A DNA stretch of 64,000 nt from Cryptomeria japonica (GCF_030272615.1 NC_081412.1:339440870-339504869); one strand, 5' to 3'. Counted from the first letter of the stretch, positions 1 through 12,637 are shown. Numbers and translations: made by a program. Notes: a model not told the origin generated them from the letters alone.

Positions 1-127
1 AAAATCAGGGCTTTCAAGGCACAAGCTCTGACATGAGGTTCTAAGAGCATGATGTACATCAAAATCGTGTTTTGTCGATACTGACTCTGGAATTAGGAAT
101 TGTGTCTTGAAACCTTGTTGGGCCTCC

Positions 128-1500
128 AAACACTAATTTTTATGCTCCAAAAATGAGGCTTTTGAGGCACAACCGAAATGAGGTTCTAAGAACACCATGT
201 TTATCAAAATCGTGTTTTGATGCTATCGACTTGAGAATGGGGACTTGTGTCTTGAAACCTTGTTGTGCCTTTAAACATTGATTTTGATGTTTTGAAACTG
301 GTGCTTTGAAACCACGCGCTCCGAAACGATGTTCTAAGAGCACGATGTGCATCAAAATCACATTTTGACACAAAAGGCTCCAAAATAGGGACTTGCATCT
401 TGAAAGCTTGTTGTGCCTCCAAACACCAATTTTGATGCTTCAAAACTAAATATTTTGAGGGATAAGCTCCAAAACAATATTCTACCTCGATTTTGATGCT
501 CCAAAACTAGGGCATTCTAGGAACAATTTCTAAAACAAGGTTCTAAGAGCACAATGTGCATCAAAATTGAATTTTGATGCTACCCGCTCTAGAATGAGAG
601 CTTGCATCTTGAAACCTTGTTGTGCCTCAAAACACTGATTTTGATGCTCTGAAACTGGGGCTTTTAAGGCACAAGCTTCGAAATGAGGTTTTAACCGCAC
701 GATGTGTGCCAAAATCAGATTTTGATGTTATTGACTCTAGAATCGGGACTTGCATCTTGAAACCTTGTTGCGCCTCCGAATATTGATTTTGATGCTCCAA
801 AATTGTGTCTTTCAAGGGACAAGCACCAAAATAAGCTTCTAAGAGAATGATGTGCGTTGAATTTGAATTTTGACACTACAGGCTCCAAAATAGGGACTTG
901 CCTCTTGAAACCTTGTTATGCCTCCAAACACTGATTTTGATGTTTCAAAATTGAGGCTTTCGAGGCACAAGCTCCACAAATGAGGTAAGAGCATGATGTG
1001 CATCAAAATCATGTTATGACACTACCGGTTCCAAAATTGTGACTTTCCTCTTGCAACCTTGCACCTCCAAACACCAATTTTGATACTCCGAAACTAGGGC
1101 TTTCGAGGCACAAGCTCCTAAACAAGGTTCTAAGAGCACAATGTGCTTCAAAATCGCATTTTGACACTACCGGCTCTAGAATCGGGACTTGCATCTTCAA
1201 ACATTATTGTGCCTCCAAAAACCAATTTTGATGATCTGAAACTGAGGCTTTCGAGGTGCAAGCTCCGAATCAAAGTTCTAAGAGAATGATGTACATCAAA
1301 ATCTACCAGCACAAGAATCGGGACTTGCACCTTGAAACCTTATTGTGCCTCCAAACATTGATTTTGATGTTCCAAAATTAGGGCTTTCAAGGCACAAGCT
1401 CCGAAATGAGGTTCTCAGAGCACGATGTACATCAAAATTGCGTTTTAACACTACCGACTCTGGAATCGGGAATTATGTCTTGAAACCTTGTTGTGCCTCC
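128..1500. repeat. Reference copy of the 1373-bp higher-order repeat, monomers m1-m9
   Basis: One full higher-order unit. Monomers, each starting at the AAACA-type phrase, begin near 128 (m1), 273 (m2), 421 (m3), 630 (m4), 777 (m5), 926 (m6), 1069 (m7), 1217 (m8) and 1353 (m9); m1 recurs at 1501. Lengths are 145, 148, 209, 147, 149, 143, 148, 136 and 148 bp. Marker phrases: m2 GAGCCACGCGCTCC-like; m3 GAGGCATAAGCTCC plus a 61-bp duplication; m4 GTGTGCCAAAATCAGATT; m5 TGGGTCTTTCGAGG and AGAGAATGATGTGCG; m6 CTTCCGTCTTGCAACC; m7 AAGCTCCTAAACAAGG and ATGTGCTTCAAAATC; m8 GAGGTGCAAGCTC and CTACCAGCACGGG; m9 TTTCAAGGCACAAG and GATGTACATC. Here m8 has lost 11 bp around 1300, one arm of the dyad described separately. 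Confidence 0.93.
429..550. repeat. 61-bp internal tandem duplication that defines monomer m3
   Basis: Two diverged copies, 429-489 and 490-550, each run from ATTTTGATGCT to AAGGTTCT/AATATTCT and are separated by ACCTCG. The duplication makes m3 209 bp instead of about 148 bp. It is seen in almost every higher-order unit, so it predates the amplification of the 9-mer. One m3 copy, near 20651-20799, lacks it and is 148 bp. Confidence 0.9.
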
Positions 1501-4500
1501 AAACACTAATTTTTATGCTCCAAAAATGAGGCTTTTGAGGCACAACCTCCAAAATGAGTTTGTAAGAACACCATGTTTATCAAAATCGTGTTTTGACGCT
1601 ATCGGCTTGAGAATCGGGACTTGTGTCTTGAAACCTTGTTGTGCCTTTAAACATTGATTTTAATGTTTTGAAACTAGAGCTTTCGAGCCACAGACTCTGA
1701 AATGAGGTTCTAAGAGCATGATGTGCATCAAAATCATATTTTGACACTACAGGCTCCAGAATAGGGACTTGCATCTTGAAAGCTTGTTGTGCCTCCAAAC
1801 ACCAATTTTCATGCTTCAAAATAGAAGATTTTGAGGCATAAGCTCCAAAACAAGGTTTTTCCTTGATTTTGATGCTCCAAAATTGAGGCTTTCGAGGCAC
1901 AATTTTTAAAACAAGGTTCTAAGAGCACGATGTGCATCCAAATTAAATTTTGATGCTACTTGCTCTAGAATTGAGGCTTGCATCTTGAAACCTTGTTGTG
2001 CATCAAAACAGTGATTTTGATGCTCTGAAACTGGGTCTTTTGAGGCACAAACTTAGAAATGAGGTTCTAAGAGCACGATGTGTGCCAAAATCAAATTTTG
2101 ATGCTATTGACTCTAGAATCGGGACTTGCATCTTGAAACCTTATTATGCCTCCAAACATTGATTTTGATGCTCCAAAACTAGGTCTTTCGAGGCACAAAC
2201 TCCGCAATGAGCTTCTATGAGAATGATGTGTGTCAAAATCAAATTTTGATGCTACATGCTCTGGAATAGGGACTTGTTCCTTATTGTGCCTCCAAACACT
2301 GATTTTGATGTTTCAAAATTGGGGGTTTCAAGGCACAAGCTCCGAAAACGAGGTTCTAAGAGCATGATGTCTGTCAAAATCACGTTTTGACACTACCGAC
2401 TCCCAAATTATGACTTCTGTCTTGCAACCTTGCGCCTGCAAACACCAATTTTGATGCTCTAAAATCGGGGCTTTTGAGGCACAAGCTCCTAAACAAGGTT
2501 CTAAGAGAACAATGTGCTTCAAAATCACATTTTGACACTACCAGCTCGAGAATCGGGACTTGCATCTTGAAAACTTGTTTTGCCTCCAAATAAGAATTTT
2601 GATGCTCTGAAACCGGGGCTTTCGAAGTACAAGCTCCAAAACAAGGTTCTAAGAGAATGATGTGTATCAAAATTGAATTTTGATGCTACCAACACAGGAA
2701 TCGGGACTTGCATCTTGAAACCTTGTTGTGCCTCCAAACATTGATTTTGATGTTCCAAAATCAGGGCTTTCAAGGCACAAGCTCCTAAATGAGGTTCTAA
2801 GAGCACGATGTACATCAAAATTGCATTTTGACACTACTGACTCTAGAATCGGGAATTGTGTCTTGAAACCTTTTTGTGCCTCCAAACACTGATTTTTATG
2901 CTCCAAAAATGAGGCTTTTGAGGCACAACCTCTGAAATGAGGTTCTAAGAACACCATGTTTATCAAAATTGTGTTTTGACACTATCAGCTTGAGAATCAG
3001 AACTTGTGTCTTGAAACCTTGTTGTGCCTTTAAACATTGATTTTGATGTTTTGAAACTGGAGCTTTCAAGCCACGCGCTTCGAAACAAGGTTCTAAGAGC
3101 ACGATGTGCATCAAAATCATGTTATGACACTACAGGCTCCGGAATAGGGACTTGCGTCTTGAAAGCTTGTTGTGCCTCCAAACACCAATTTTGATGCTTC
3201 AAAACTGAATATTTTGAGGCATAAGCTCCAAAACAAGGTTCTACCTTGATTTTGATGCTCCAAGACTGGGGCTTTTGAGGCACAATTTCTAGAACAAGTA
3301 TCTAAGAGCACAATGTGCAACAAAATTAAATTTTGATGCTACTGGCTCTAGAATCAGGGCTTGCATCTTGAAACGTTGTTGTGCCTCAAAACACTGATTT
3401 TGATGCTCTGAAATCGGGGCTTTCGAGGCACAAGCTTCGAAATGAGGTTCTAAGAGCATGATGTGCGCCAAAATCATATTTTGATGCTATTGACTGTAGA
3501 ATCAGGACTTGCATCTTGAAACCTTGTTGTGCCTCCAAACATTGATTTTGATGCTCCAAAATTGGGTCTTTCGAGGCAAAAGCTCTGAAATGAGCTTCTA
3601 AGAGAATGATGTGTGTCAAAACTGAATTTTAACGCTACAAGCTTCGGAATAGGGACTTGATTCGTGTAACCTTGTTGTGCCTCCAAACACTTATTTTGAT
3701 GTTTCAAAATTGAGGCTTTCGAGGCACAAACTCCGCAAACGAGGTTTTAAGAGCATGATGTATGTCAAAATCACATTTTGACACTACCACCTCTGAAATT
3801 GCAACTTCCATCTTGTAACCTTGCGCCTCTAAACACTAATTTTGATGCTCTCAAACCGGGGCTTTCAAGGCACAAGCTCCTAAAAGCACAATGTGCTTCA
3901 AAATCGCATTTTGAAACTATCGGCTCTGGAATCGGGACTTGCATCTGGAAACTTTGTTGTGCTCGCAAACACTAATTTTGATGCTCTGAAACTAGGGCTT
4001 TCGAGGTGCAAGCTCCGAAACAAGGTTGTAACAGAACAATGTGCATCAAAATTGAATTTTGATGCTACGATCATGGGAATCAGGACTTGCATCTTGAAAC
4101 CTTGTTGTGCCTCCAAACATTGATTTTGATGTTCCAAAATCAGAGCTTTCAAGGCACAAGCTCTGAAAGGGGGTTCTAAGAGCACGTTGTACATCAAAAT
4201 TGCATTTTGACACTACCAGCTCTGGAATCAGGAATTGTGTCTTGAAACCTTGTTGTGCCTCCAAAAACTAATTTGTATGCTCCAAAAATGAGGCTTTTGA
4301 GGCACAACCTTCGAAATGAGGTTCTAAGAACACCATGTTTATCAAAATCGTGTTTTGATGCTATCGGCTTGAGAATCGAGACTTGTGTCTTGAAACCTTG
4401 TTGTGCCTTTAAACATTGATTTTGATGTTTGAAACTGGAGATTTTGAGCAACGTGCTCCAAAACTAGGTTTTAAGAGCACGATGTGGATCAAAATCACGT

Positions 4501-4693
4501 TTTGACACTATAGGCTCCAAAATAGGGACTTCCGTCTTGAAAGCTTGTTGTGCCTCCAAACACCAATTTTGATGCTTTAAAACTAAAAATTTTGAGGCAT
4601 AAGCTCAAAAACAAGGTTCTACCTCGATTTTGATGCCCAAAACTAGGGATTTCGAGGCACAATTTCCAAAACAAGGTTCTAAGAGCACAATGT

Positions 4694-4716
4694 GCATCAA
4701 AATTGAATTTTGATGC
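4694..4716. repeat. Perfect 23-bp dyad in the satellite (example copy)
   Basis: The arms GCATCAAAATT and AATTTTGATGC are exact reverse complements separated by a single G. The same dyad recurs in intact m3 and m8 monomers, about two per higher-order unit. Other monomers hold degraded versions in which one arm is altered. It could form a cruciform or be a symmetric protein site; neither is shown. Confidence 0.9.
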
Positions 4717-7700
4717 TACTGGCTCTAGAATCGGGGCTTGCATCTTGAAACCTTTTTGTGCCTCAAAACACTGATTTTGATGCTCTGAAACCAGGGCTTT
4801 CGAGGAACAAGCTTCGAAATGAGGTTCTAAGAGCACAATGTGCACCAAAATCAACTTTTGACGCTATTGACTCTAGAATCGAGACTTGCATCTTCAAACC
4901 TTGTTGTGCCTCCAAACATTGATTTTGATGCTCCAAAACTGGGTCTTTCGAGGCACAAGCTCCAAAATGTGCTTCTAAGAGAATGATGTGCGTAAAAATC
5001 AAATTTTGACGCTATAGGCTCTGGAATAGGGACTTGCTTCTTGAAACCTTGTTGTGCCTCCAAACACTGATTTTGATGTTTCAAAATCGGGGCTTTCAAG
5101 GCACAAGCTCCACAAACGAGGTTCTAAGAGCACGATGTGCATCAAAATCACGTTTTGACACTATCGGCTCTGAAATCGCGACTTCCGTCTCGCAACCTTG
5201 CACCTCCAAACAGCAATTTTAATGCTCCAAAACTGAGGCTTTCGAGGCACAAGCTCCTAAACAAGGTGTTAAGAGCACAATGTGCTTCAAAATAGAATTT
5301 TGACACTACTGGCTCTCGAATCAAGAGTTGCGGTTTGAAACCTTGTTGTTCCTCCAAACACCAATTTTGATCCTTTGAAATCAGGACTTTTGAGGTGCAA
5401 GCTCTGAAACAAGCTTCTAAGAGAATGATGTGCATCAAAATTCTACCAGCACAGCAATCGGGACTTGCATCTTGAAACCTTGTTGTGCCTCCAAACATTG
5501 ATTTTGATGTTCCAAAATCAGGGCTTTCAAGGCACAAGCTCCGAAATGAGGTTCTAAGAGCACGAGGTACATCAAAATTGTGTTTTGAAGCTACCAACTT
5601 TGGAATCGAGAATTGTATCTTGAAACCTTGTTGTGCCTCCAAACACTAATTTTTATGCTCCAAAAATGAGGATTTTGGGGCACAACCTCCGAAATGAGGT
5701 TCTAAGAACACCATGTTTATCAAAATCGTGTTTTGATGCTATCGGCTTGAGAATCGGGACTTGTGTCTTGAAACCTTGTTGTGCCTTTAAATATTGATTT
5801 TGATGTTTTGAAACTAGAGCTTTCCAGCCACGCGCTCCGAAACGAGGTTCTAAGAGCAAGATGTGCATCAAAATTCACATTTTGACACTATAGGCTCCGA
5901 AATAGGGACTTGCATCTTGAAAGCTTGTTGTCCCTCAAAACACCAATTTTGATGCTTCAAAACCAAAGATTTTGAGGCATAAGCTCCAAAACAAGGTTCT
6001 ACCTCGATTTTGATGCTCCAAAACTGGGGCTTTCGAGGCACAATTTCTAAACATTCTAAGAGAATAATGTGCATCAAAATTGAATTTTGATACTACAGGC
6101 TCTAGAATCGGAGCTTGCATCTTGAATCTTTGTTGTGCCTCAAAACATTGATTTTGATGCTCCGAAACTGGGGCTTTCGAGGAGCAAGCTACGAAATGAC
6201 CTTCTAAGAGCACGATGTGCGCCAAAATCAAATTTTGATGCTACTGACTCTGGAATCGGGAATTGTGTCATGAAACCTTGTTGTGCCTCCAAACACTAAT
6301 TTTTATGCTCCAAAAATGAGGCTTTTGAGGCACAATCTCCAAAAATAAGGTTTTAAGAACACTATGTTTATCAAAATCATGTTTTGATGCTATCGGCTTG
6401 AGAATCGGGACTTGTGTCCTGAAACCTTGTTGTGCCTTTAAACATTGATTTTGATGTTTTGAAACTGGAGCTTTCGAGCCACCCGCTCCGAAACGAGGTT
6501 CTAAGAGAACATTGTGCATCAATATCACATTTTGACACTACAGGCTCCGGAATAGGGACTTGCGTCTTGAAAGCTTGTTGTACCTCCAAACACCAATTTT
6601 GATGCTTCAAAACCAAAGATTTTGAGGAATAAGCTCCAAAAAAAGGTTCTACCTCGATTTTGATGCTCCAAAACTGGGGCTTTCGAGGCACAATTTCTAA
6701 AACAAGGTTCTAAGAGCACAATGTGCATCAAAATTGAATTTTGATGGTACTGGCCCTAGAATCGGGGCTTGCATCTTGAAACCTTGTTGTGCCTCAAAAC
6801 ACTGATTTTGATGCTTTGAAATCAGGGCTTTTGAGGCACAAGCTTCGAAATGAGGTTCTAAGAGCATGATGTGCGCCAAAATTAGATTTTGACGCTATTG
6901 ACTCTAGAATCAAGACTTGCATCTTGAAACCTTGTTGTGCCTCCAAACATTGATTTTGATGCTCCAAAATTGGGCCTTTCGATGCACAAGCTCCAAGATG
7001 AGCTTCTAAGAGAATGATGTGCGTGAAAATCAAATTTTGACGCTACAGGATCCGGAATAGGGACTTGCTTCTTGAAACCTTGTTGTGCCTCCAAACATTG
7101 ATTTTGATGTTTCAAAATCATGGCTTTCGAGGCACAAGCTCCACAAACGAGGTTCTAAGAGCACGATGTGCGTCAAAATCACGTTTTGACACTACCGGCT
7201 CCAAAATCACACTTCCGTCTTGCAACCTTACACCTGTAAACACCAATTTTGATGCTTTTAAACCAGTGCTTTTGAGGCACAAGCTCCTAAACAAGGTTCT
7301 AAGAGCACAATGTGCTTCAAAATCGCATTTTGGCACTATCGGCTCTGGAATCAGGACTTGCGTATTGAAACCTTATTGTGCCTCCAAACACCAATTTTGA
7401 TGCTTTGGAATCGGTGCTTTCGAGGTGCAAGCTCTAAAACAAGGTTCTAAGAGAACGATGTGCATCAAAATTAAATTTTGATGCTACCAGCATGGGAATC
7501 AAGACTTGCATCTTGAAACTTTGTTGTGCCTCCAAACATTGATTTTGATGTTCCAAAATCAGGGCTTTCAAGGCACAAGCTCCGAAATGAGGTTCTAAGA
7601 GCATGATGTACATCAAAATTGTGTTTTGACGCTATCGACTCTGGAATCGGGAATTGTGTCTTGAAACCTTGTTGTGCCTCCAAACACTAATTTTTATGCT

Positions 7701-8979
7701 CCAAATATGAGACTTTTGAGGCACAACCTCCAAAATGAGGTTCTAAGAACACCATGTTTATCAAAATCGTGTTTTGACTCTATTGGCTTGAGAATCGAGA
7801 CTTGTGTCTTGAAACCTTGTTGTGCTTTTAAACATTCATTTTAATGTTTTGAAACAGGAGATTTTGAGCCACACACTCCAAAATGAGATTCTAAGAGCAC
7901 GATGTGCATCAAAATCACATTTTGACACTACAGGCTTCAGGATAGGGACTTGTGTCTTGAAAGCTTGTTGTGCCTCCAAACACCAATTTTGATGCTTCAA
8001 AACCAAATATTTTAAGGCATAAGCAGCGAAACAAGGTTCTACCTTGATTTTGATTCTCCAAAACTGGGGCTTTCGAGGCACAATTTTTAAAACAAGGTTC
8101 TAAGAGCACAATGTGCATCAAAATTGAATTTTGATGCTACTGGCTCTACAATCGGGGCTTGCATCTTGGAACCTTCTTATGCCTCAAAACACTAATTTTG
8201 ATGCTCTGAAATCGGGGCTTTTGAGGCACAAGCTTCAAAATGAGGTTCTAAGAGCACGATGTGCGCCAAAATCATATTTTGATGCTATTGACTCTAGAAT
8301 CAGGACTTGCATCTTGAAACCTCGTTGTGCCTCCAAACATTGATTTTGATGCTCGAAAGCTGGGTTTTTCGATGCACAAGCTCCAAAATGAGCTTCTAAG
8401 AGAATGATGTGCATCAAAATCGAATTTTGACACTACATGCTCTAGAATAGGGACTTGCTTCTTGAAACCTTGTTGTGCCTCCAAACACTGATTTTGATGT
8501 TTCAAAATAAGGGCTTCCAAGGCACAAGCTCCGCAAACGAGGTTCTAAGAGCACAATGTGCGTCAAAATCACATTTTGACACTACCAGCTTCGAAATCGC
8601 CACTTCCGTTTTGCAACCTTGTGCCTCCAAACACCAATTTTGATACTCCAAAACCAAGCCTTTCGAGGCACAAGCTCCTAAACAAGGTTCTAAGAGCACA
8701 ATGTGCTTCAAAATCGCATTTTGACACTACCGGCTCTAGAATCGGGACTTGCGTCTTGAAACCTTGTTGTGCCTCCAAACACGAATTTTGATGCTCTAAA
8801 ACCGGGGCTTTAGAGGTACAAGCTCTGAAACAAGGTTCTAAGAGAAGGATGTGCATCAAAATTGAATTTTGATTCTACCAGCACGGGAATCGGGACTTGC
8901 ATCTTGGAACCTTGTTGTGCCTCCAAACATTGATTTTGATGTTCCAAAATCAAGGATTTCAAGGCACAAGCTCCAAAAT

Positions 8980-8984
8980 GAGGT
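8980..8984. repeat. Target-site duplication, left copy (Gypsy)
   Basis: GAGGT sits immediately left of the 5' LTR and again at 20284-20288 immediately right of the 3' LTR. It is part of satellite monomer m9 (…AAATGAGGTTCTAAG), so the array reads through once the element is removed. Confidence 0.95.
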
Positions 8985-9329
8985 TATTAAGGGTAAAAAC
9001 ATATGTTAGTACGAATAATAATTATAAGTGTGTTATGTGTGTTTATGTTTTGCTATTGGCAAGAGGTTCCCATCGGGTAGTTGGGAGTTGGTGATGGTTG
9101 GCAACTTGGCCAACCGTCGGGTCTATATATTGTTTGGTTGGAACCTCAGCAGGGAGATGATGGATGGAGAAGTCTAGACATTGGAATAAAGATATAACTT
9201 TCTGGTCTAATTATTAGCATTTGTCATTTATGTTATGATGTACGATTGTTCTGTTCCATGAATGCTTGGTACATGCAGGAACTATGGTGTTATCTGATTA
9301 CTCATCAACTATACATTCAGGACTAAACA
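8985..9329 (+). repeat. 5' LTR of the Gypsy element
   Basis: 345 bp, starting TATTAAGGG (the terminal TG changed to TA) and ending TAAACA. It matches the 3' LTR at 19939-20283, which keeps TGTTAAGGG. It contains a TATA-like CTATATATT at 9123-9131 and AATAAA at 9185-9190, in the order expected for an LTR promoter followed by a polyadenylation signal. Confidence 0.96.
9124..9130 (+). promoter_or_regulatory. LTR TATA box
   Basis: TATATAT lies 139 bp into the 5' LTR, about 60 bp upstream of AATAAA (9185-9190). The same pair is kept in the 3' LTR at 20078-20084 and 20139-20144. Placement fits an LTR core promoter; activity is inferred. Confidence 0.6.
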
Positions 9330-9332
9330 TTT

Positions 9333-9349
9333 TGGCGTCGTTGCCTGAA
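9333..9349 (+). other. Primer-binding site, tRNA-Asp type
   Basis: TGGCGTCGTTGCCTGAA begins three bases after the LTR. It matches the complement of the plant tRNA-Asp 3' end (TGGCGCCGTTGCCGGGG) with a few changes, one of them CG to TG/CA type. tRNA-Asp priming is known in plant OTA Gypsy elements. Confidence 0.8.
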
Positions 9350-9389
9350 CGAACTTGGAGATAACTATGGCGGCAGGCGAAAGCAATTA

Positions 9390-11962
9390 ATGGGTTGGTC
9401 GTTCGACCAGCAATTAATTGTCGTGGACAACGACACATACAAGGAGAATACCGCGGAAGAGGAACGAGAGGATCAATTGATGGCAAACTTGCTAGAGTTG
9501 TGGGACGTGTCGGTCAAGTAGTACGTGCAGCGAGAGGCTCAGGAGAGAGCCGTCTCGGAAGGCACAGTACATGGTGAACTCACTGTCAACACCCCCGTCT
9601 TTGACCTCCTCGGGAGCATTCCAAGGTTACTTGCCAGAAACATGATTGCACGACAAAACCAAATAGAGGAAACAACAAAGGAACATCGGCGGCAACAAGT
9701 TCTCTGACGGTACGAGGAATGGAGTCATAGGGAGGAAGAGGAGAGGGAGGCCAGTCAGCACCATACCTCTGGCACATGATGCCCCTATGGCCGAACAAAG
9801 ACAGACGTACCACTACTACCGAAGGAGCAAACGAAGGAATTGTACGGTGATCTCTCCGCATAAAAGAATAGACCAACAGGAGATGACGACTAAGAGAGGT
9901 TGCCGACTCAAGGAGTCTGGAGAAACACAACAGAAGTCAGAGTGTGAGTCGGAGTCGTAGTCGGGAGAGGCAAAAACCGTGTACGTGGAAGGAGTTGGCC
10001 GAGGTCGCCAGGAACATGCCACTTCCAGATGTAGCGGAGGAAGATCTCGCCAACCAGGCCCCACACTCGACGTCAAGTGAAGAAGACTCTGGAACCGAAT
10101 CACAAAGCACCCAATCGGAATTTTTCGAACAAGGAGAGGAGGCGGTACGAGACCTGCACGAGGAAATCGCCACTATTTTTGAAGCAACGGTGTCCGGCAT
10201 TAAAAACTTGTCATTGTCAGAGGGCATCAAAATAGGAAGATCGGACCCGGAAACCCTGGGAAGGAGGGACTATAGAAGTGAAGGTGACCAAAGCCCGGTT
10301 GGCAGGGACCCAACCAGACCAGGAGTGTACGGCACCACCCGGACACATAGTACCTTCCCGGCATATAGCCATTTCCAAGCACTACATAAAACCACATAGA
10401 AAAGAATGATGGCACACACCCCGGAGAAACAAAAACTCTCAAAATTCATGGGCGACGGATCAGAGGATCCCGTACGACATTGCCAGACATGCGTCACCAT
10501 CTGGGAAGCAAATGGCCAGGACGACCGGGACTACTGGGTGAAGGCATTTCCAGTTACTTTGCGAGGAATAGCTATTGACTGGTACACAGACCTTGATGCA
10601 CAGCATAAGACATCCTAGAGCAATCTGAAGAAGGCCTTCGAGGAAGAATTCAAACTCCTATGGGACGACAACGAGATTGTGGCAGAAATTTACAACACTA
10701 AACAAGGAAAAAATGAAAGTGTACATGCATATAACAGACGGCTGAGGGAACTACTGAACAAAATGGAGAACCAGCCGGCAGATGGCCTCAAGAAGCGGTG
10801 GTTCGTGGAAGGATTGGTACCATCCCTAAGAAGGACGATGAAAGTAGTACCTCTGCCATCGTATGATGAAGCATACAATCGCGCCATGGATATTGAAAGT
10901 GAAAACAAGACATACCGCAGGAAGCGATGGAGCAGCGATGGTGACAGTACGGATGATGACAGCGACAGAGGATCAAAAATAGTGCAATCACTCCACAAAG
11001 ATATGATGAGGATGATGAAGGAGTTAAAAGGTGACAAAAAAAGTGGTAGGGAAGGAAAAGAACTATGGTGTACTGACTGCAAGACCGAAGGGCACACTAA
11101 AGGAGGTTGTCCCCGAAAAGTCTTATGTGACATCTGCCAAATAACGGGACATTCCACCAAGGAATGCCCATATAACTTGAAGGCATGGAGCACACAAGTG
11201 CTCTATGCCCAACTCGAACAAACCACACCACCAGCAACACCTTCAAGGCCAACAACAAACCCTGACGCCTCACCCGGAGGATACAGAAACAATCGGCGGG
11301 GGAACAACAGATCCAATAATAACACACCAAGGAGCAGAATTCAATACGACGAGAAGGGGCGACCCATGGTTCAGTGCAGGAAGTGTAATGAATGGGGTCA
11401 CTTTGCCCGAGATTGCCAAAATGGAGGTGATGTAGGAAGTTTGTTGTGCGGATGGTGCAGTCCAAGGAATCACGAGGACATAGATTGTCCAAAGCAAAAA
11501 GGGGTGAACATGCTCGATGTAGAGGGATCAAAGGAAAACATACTGGCAATCACAAGGTTGCAAAACAAGAAAGCCATGTACCGAGACCCTCGCACAGAAA
11601 AAGAAAGGCTTCAGGAGGCAAGGGCAGATATCCAGTGGGCGATGGCTGGAGAACGGAGGGCCTCGCACCTGGCCGCCAATACGTCGGCCCGGCTGGAACC
11701 AGAGAAAACTATTATCAAGCAAATGTTACAAACCATAATACTCGTATGGGTGTACGACCTTCTGCAGACCATGCCACATATAAGGATGGCTTTGACAAAT
11801 GCAACCATGGACACTACCCCTAGACAGGAACACCAGACGGTGGCGGACCCATGTAGTATGGACCCAGTGAAGGAACCTGGTACGGATGCCATGAATCCTA
11901 TGCTACTCGCGGTGGGCGCTAGGCGGAAACCAGCAGTAGTAGAGATGGATATAATGGGGTAG
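9390..11962 (+). pseudogene. gag: Gypsy gag (capsid/nucleocapsid), broken
   Basis: The structural protein of the retrotransposon particle. A candidate ATG at 9390 opens frame 3 of the window. That frame is followed, with stops, to about 9850, where the reading shifts; from about 9887 frame 2 continues to the end of pol. In frame 2 a capsid (retrotransposon gag) domain is seen around 10440-10880, including WVKAFPVTLRGIAIDWY. Three zinc knuckles follow: CTDCKTEGHTKGGC/CDICQITGHSTKEC (about 11070-11170), CRKCNEWGHFARDC (about 11370) and a weaker CGWCSPRNHEDIDC. In-frame stops lie at 10397, 10616 and 11960, all TAG. The stretch 9944-10200 is Ser/Arg- and Glu-rich. There is no stop-codon-free boundary to protease, so gag and pol were probably one polyprotein. 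Confidence 0.85.
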
Positions 11963-12637
11963 AAGCTTACTAACACCATTGTTGATGGCGGGTCCAGAGT
12001 CAACGTACTACTGGAGGGAACTTGGCGAAGCCTTGGCAAGCCTATCCTTTAGCCACCAACCTTCCACCTAGTTGATGCCATCCAACACAGTATCAAACCC
12101 CTTGGCACCCTCATGGCACAAAAGGTGGTAATTGGGACACAACAGTTCCTCCTTGATTTTGTAGTCATTCCGCTGGAAAGGAAAGCGTACGACGCTCTTC
12201 TAGGAAGGGGGTGGTTGATCATGGCCAAAGCTAATCACAATGGGAAAAGGAATATGCTCTCAATCGAGAGTGATGGTCATAAGTATGTAATTGATCTCAA
12301 GAACCAGTCCGTCAGTGAAGAGCTCGCATCATCAGACTCTGATTCAGAAGATTCCAATCGATGGGAGTGGGGCTCTGAAGGAGGCAGAGGCGGGAAAGAG
12401 CCCGATGAAGAAGGAGTACTGGAGTTGGACAGATGTTCGGAGGATGGGGCCAGTTCGATGGTAGGACTTTTTCATTGGCAAATGGAGGACTACGAGGTCT
12501 TCCACCCGGAATGTCACATGCTACAAATATGTGAGTTAGAAGAATCCAATGGGGGGTCGGAGGAACAATCCTTTCCCCCAGAGTATGGTAGATATCAAGA
12601 AGGAATGGCAAGAGTGGATAACACGTTGGCACACTAG
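11963..12637 (+). pseudogene. Gypsy aspartic protease region, broken
   Basis: This part of the polyprotein cleaves Gag-Pol. The active-site motif IVDGGS lies at 11978-11995 (Asp codon 11984). It is followed by the flap-like segment and then the C-terminal hallmark AYDALLGRGWL (about 12187-12220), which corresponds to the ILGR-type motif of plant Gypsy proteases. A TAG at 12050-12052 interrupts it. The region after 12300 is acidic and Ser/Glu-rich, a linker to reverse transcriptase, and ends at a TAG (12635-12637). It is in the same frame as gag and pol. Confidence 0.78.

Larger units (their letters stand above)
1..8984. repeat. Satellite array, block 1 (147-bp monomers in a 9-mer higher-order repeat)
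   Basis: Tandem copies of a monomer of about 147 bp containing the recurring phrases CTTGAAACCTTGTTGTGCC, ATTTTGATGCTC, GAGGCACAAGCTC and GGTTCTAAGAGCA. Nine monomer types follow one another in fixed order. The marker type m1 (has TTTTTATGCTCC and AACACCATGTTTATC) starts at 128, 1501, 2884, 4263, 5641, 6291 and 7682, so the higher-order period is 1373-1391 bp, except for one 650-bp copy that has lost about five monomers near 6240. The block continues left of the window and is cut at the right by the Gypsy insertion. Short reading frames on the minus strand are by-products of the repeat and are not treated as genes. Confidence 0.97.

Noticed and set aside
5148-5642. A 164-codon minus-strand ORF and dozens of 60-130-codon ORFs with phrases such as LEPCFGACTSKAP and RTSFRSLCLES across the satellite
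   Set aside because: They are the satellite read in one frame. 147 bp is 49 codons, so a frame can stay open over adjacent monomers, but 148-bp and 145-bp monomers shift it at random, starts and ends differ between copies, and no codon bias or signal is seen.
1-8984. CENP-B-box-like sequence (TTTCGAGGCACAAGC; AATCGGGA)
   Set aside because: The pieces resembling TTCG….A and CGGG occur, but in different parts of the monomer, not in the required single 17-bp box.
10690-11193. 167-codon minus-strand ORF within gag
   Set aside because: Shadow of the gag frame with its zinc knuckles; no family signal.
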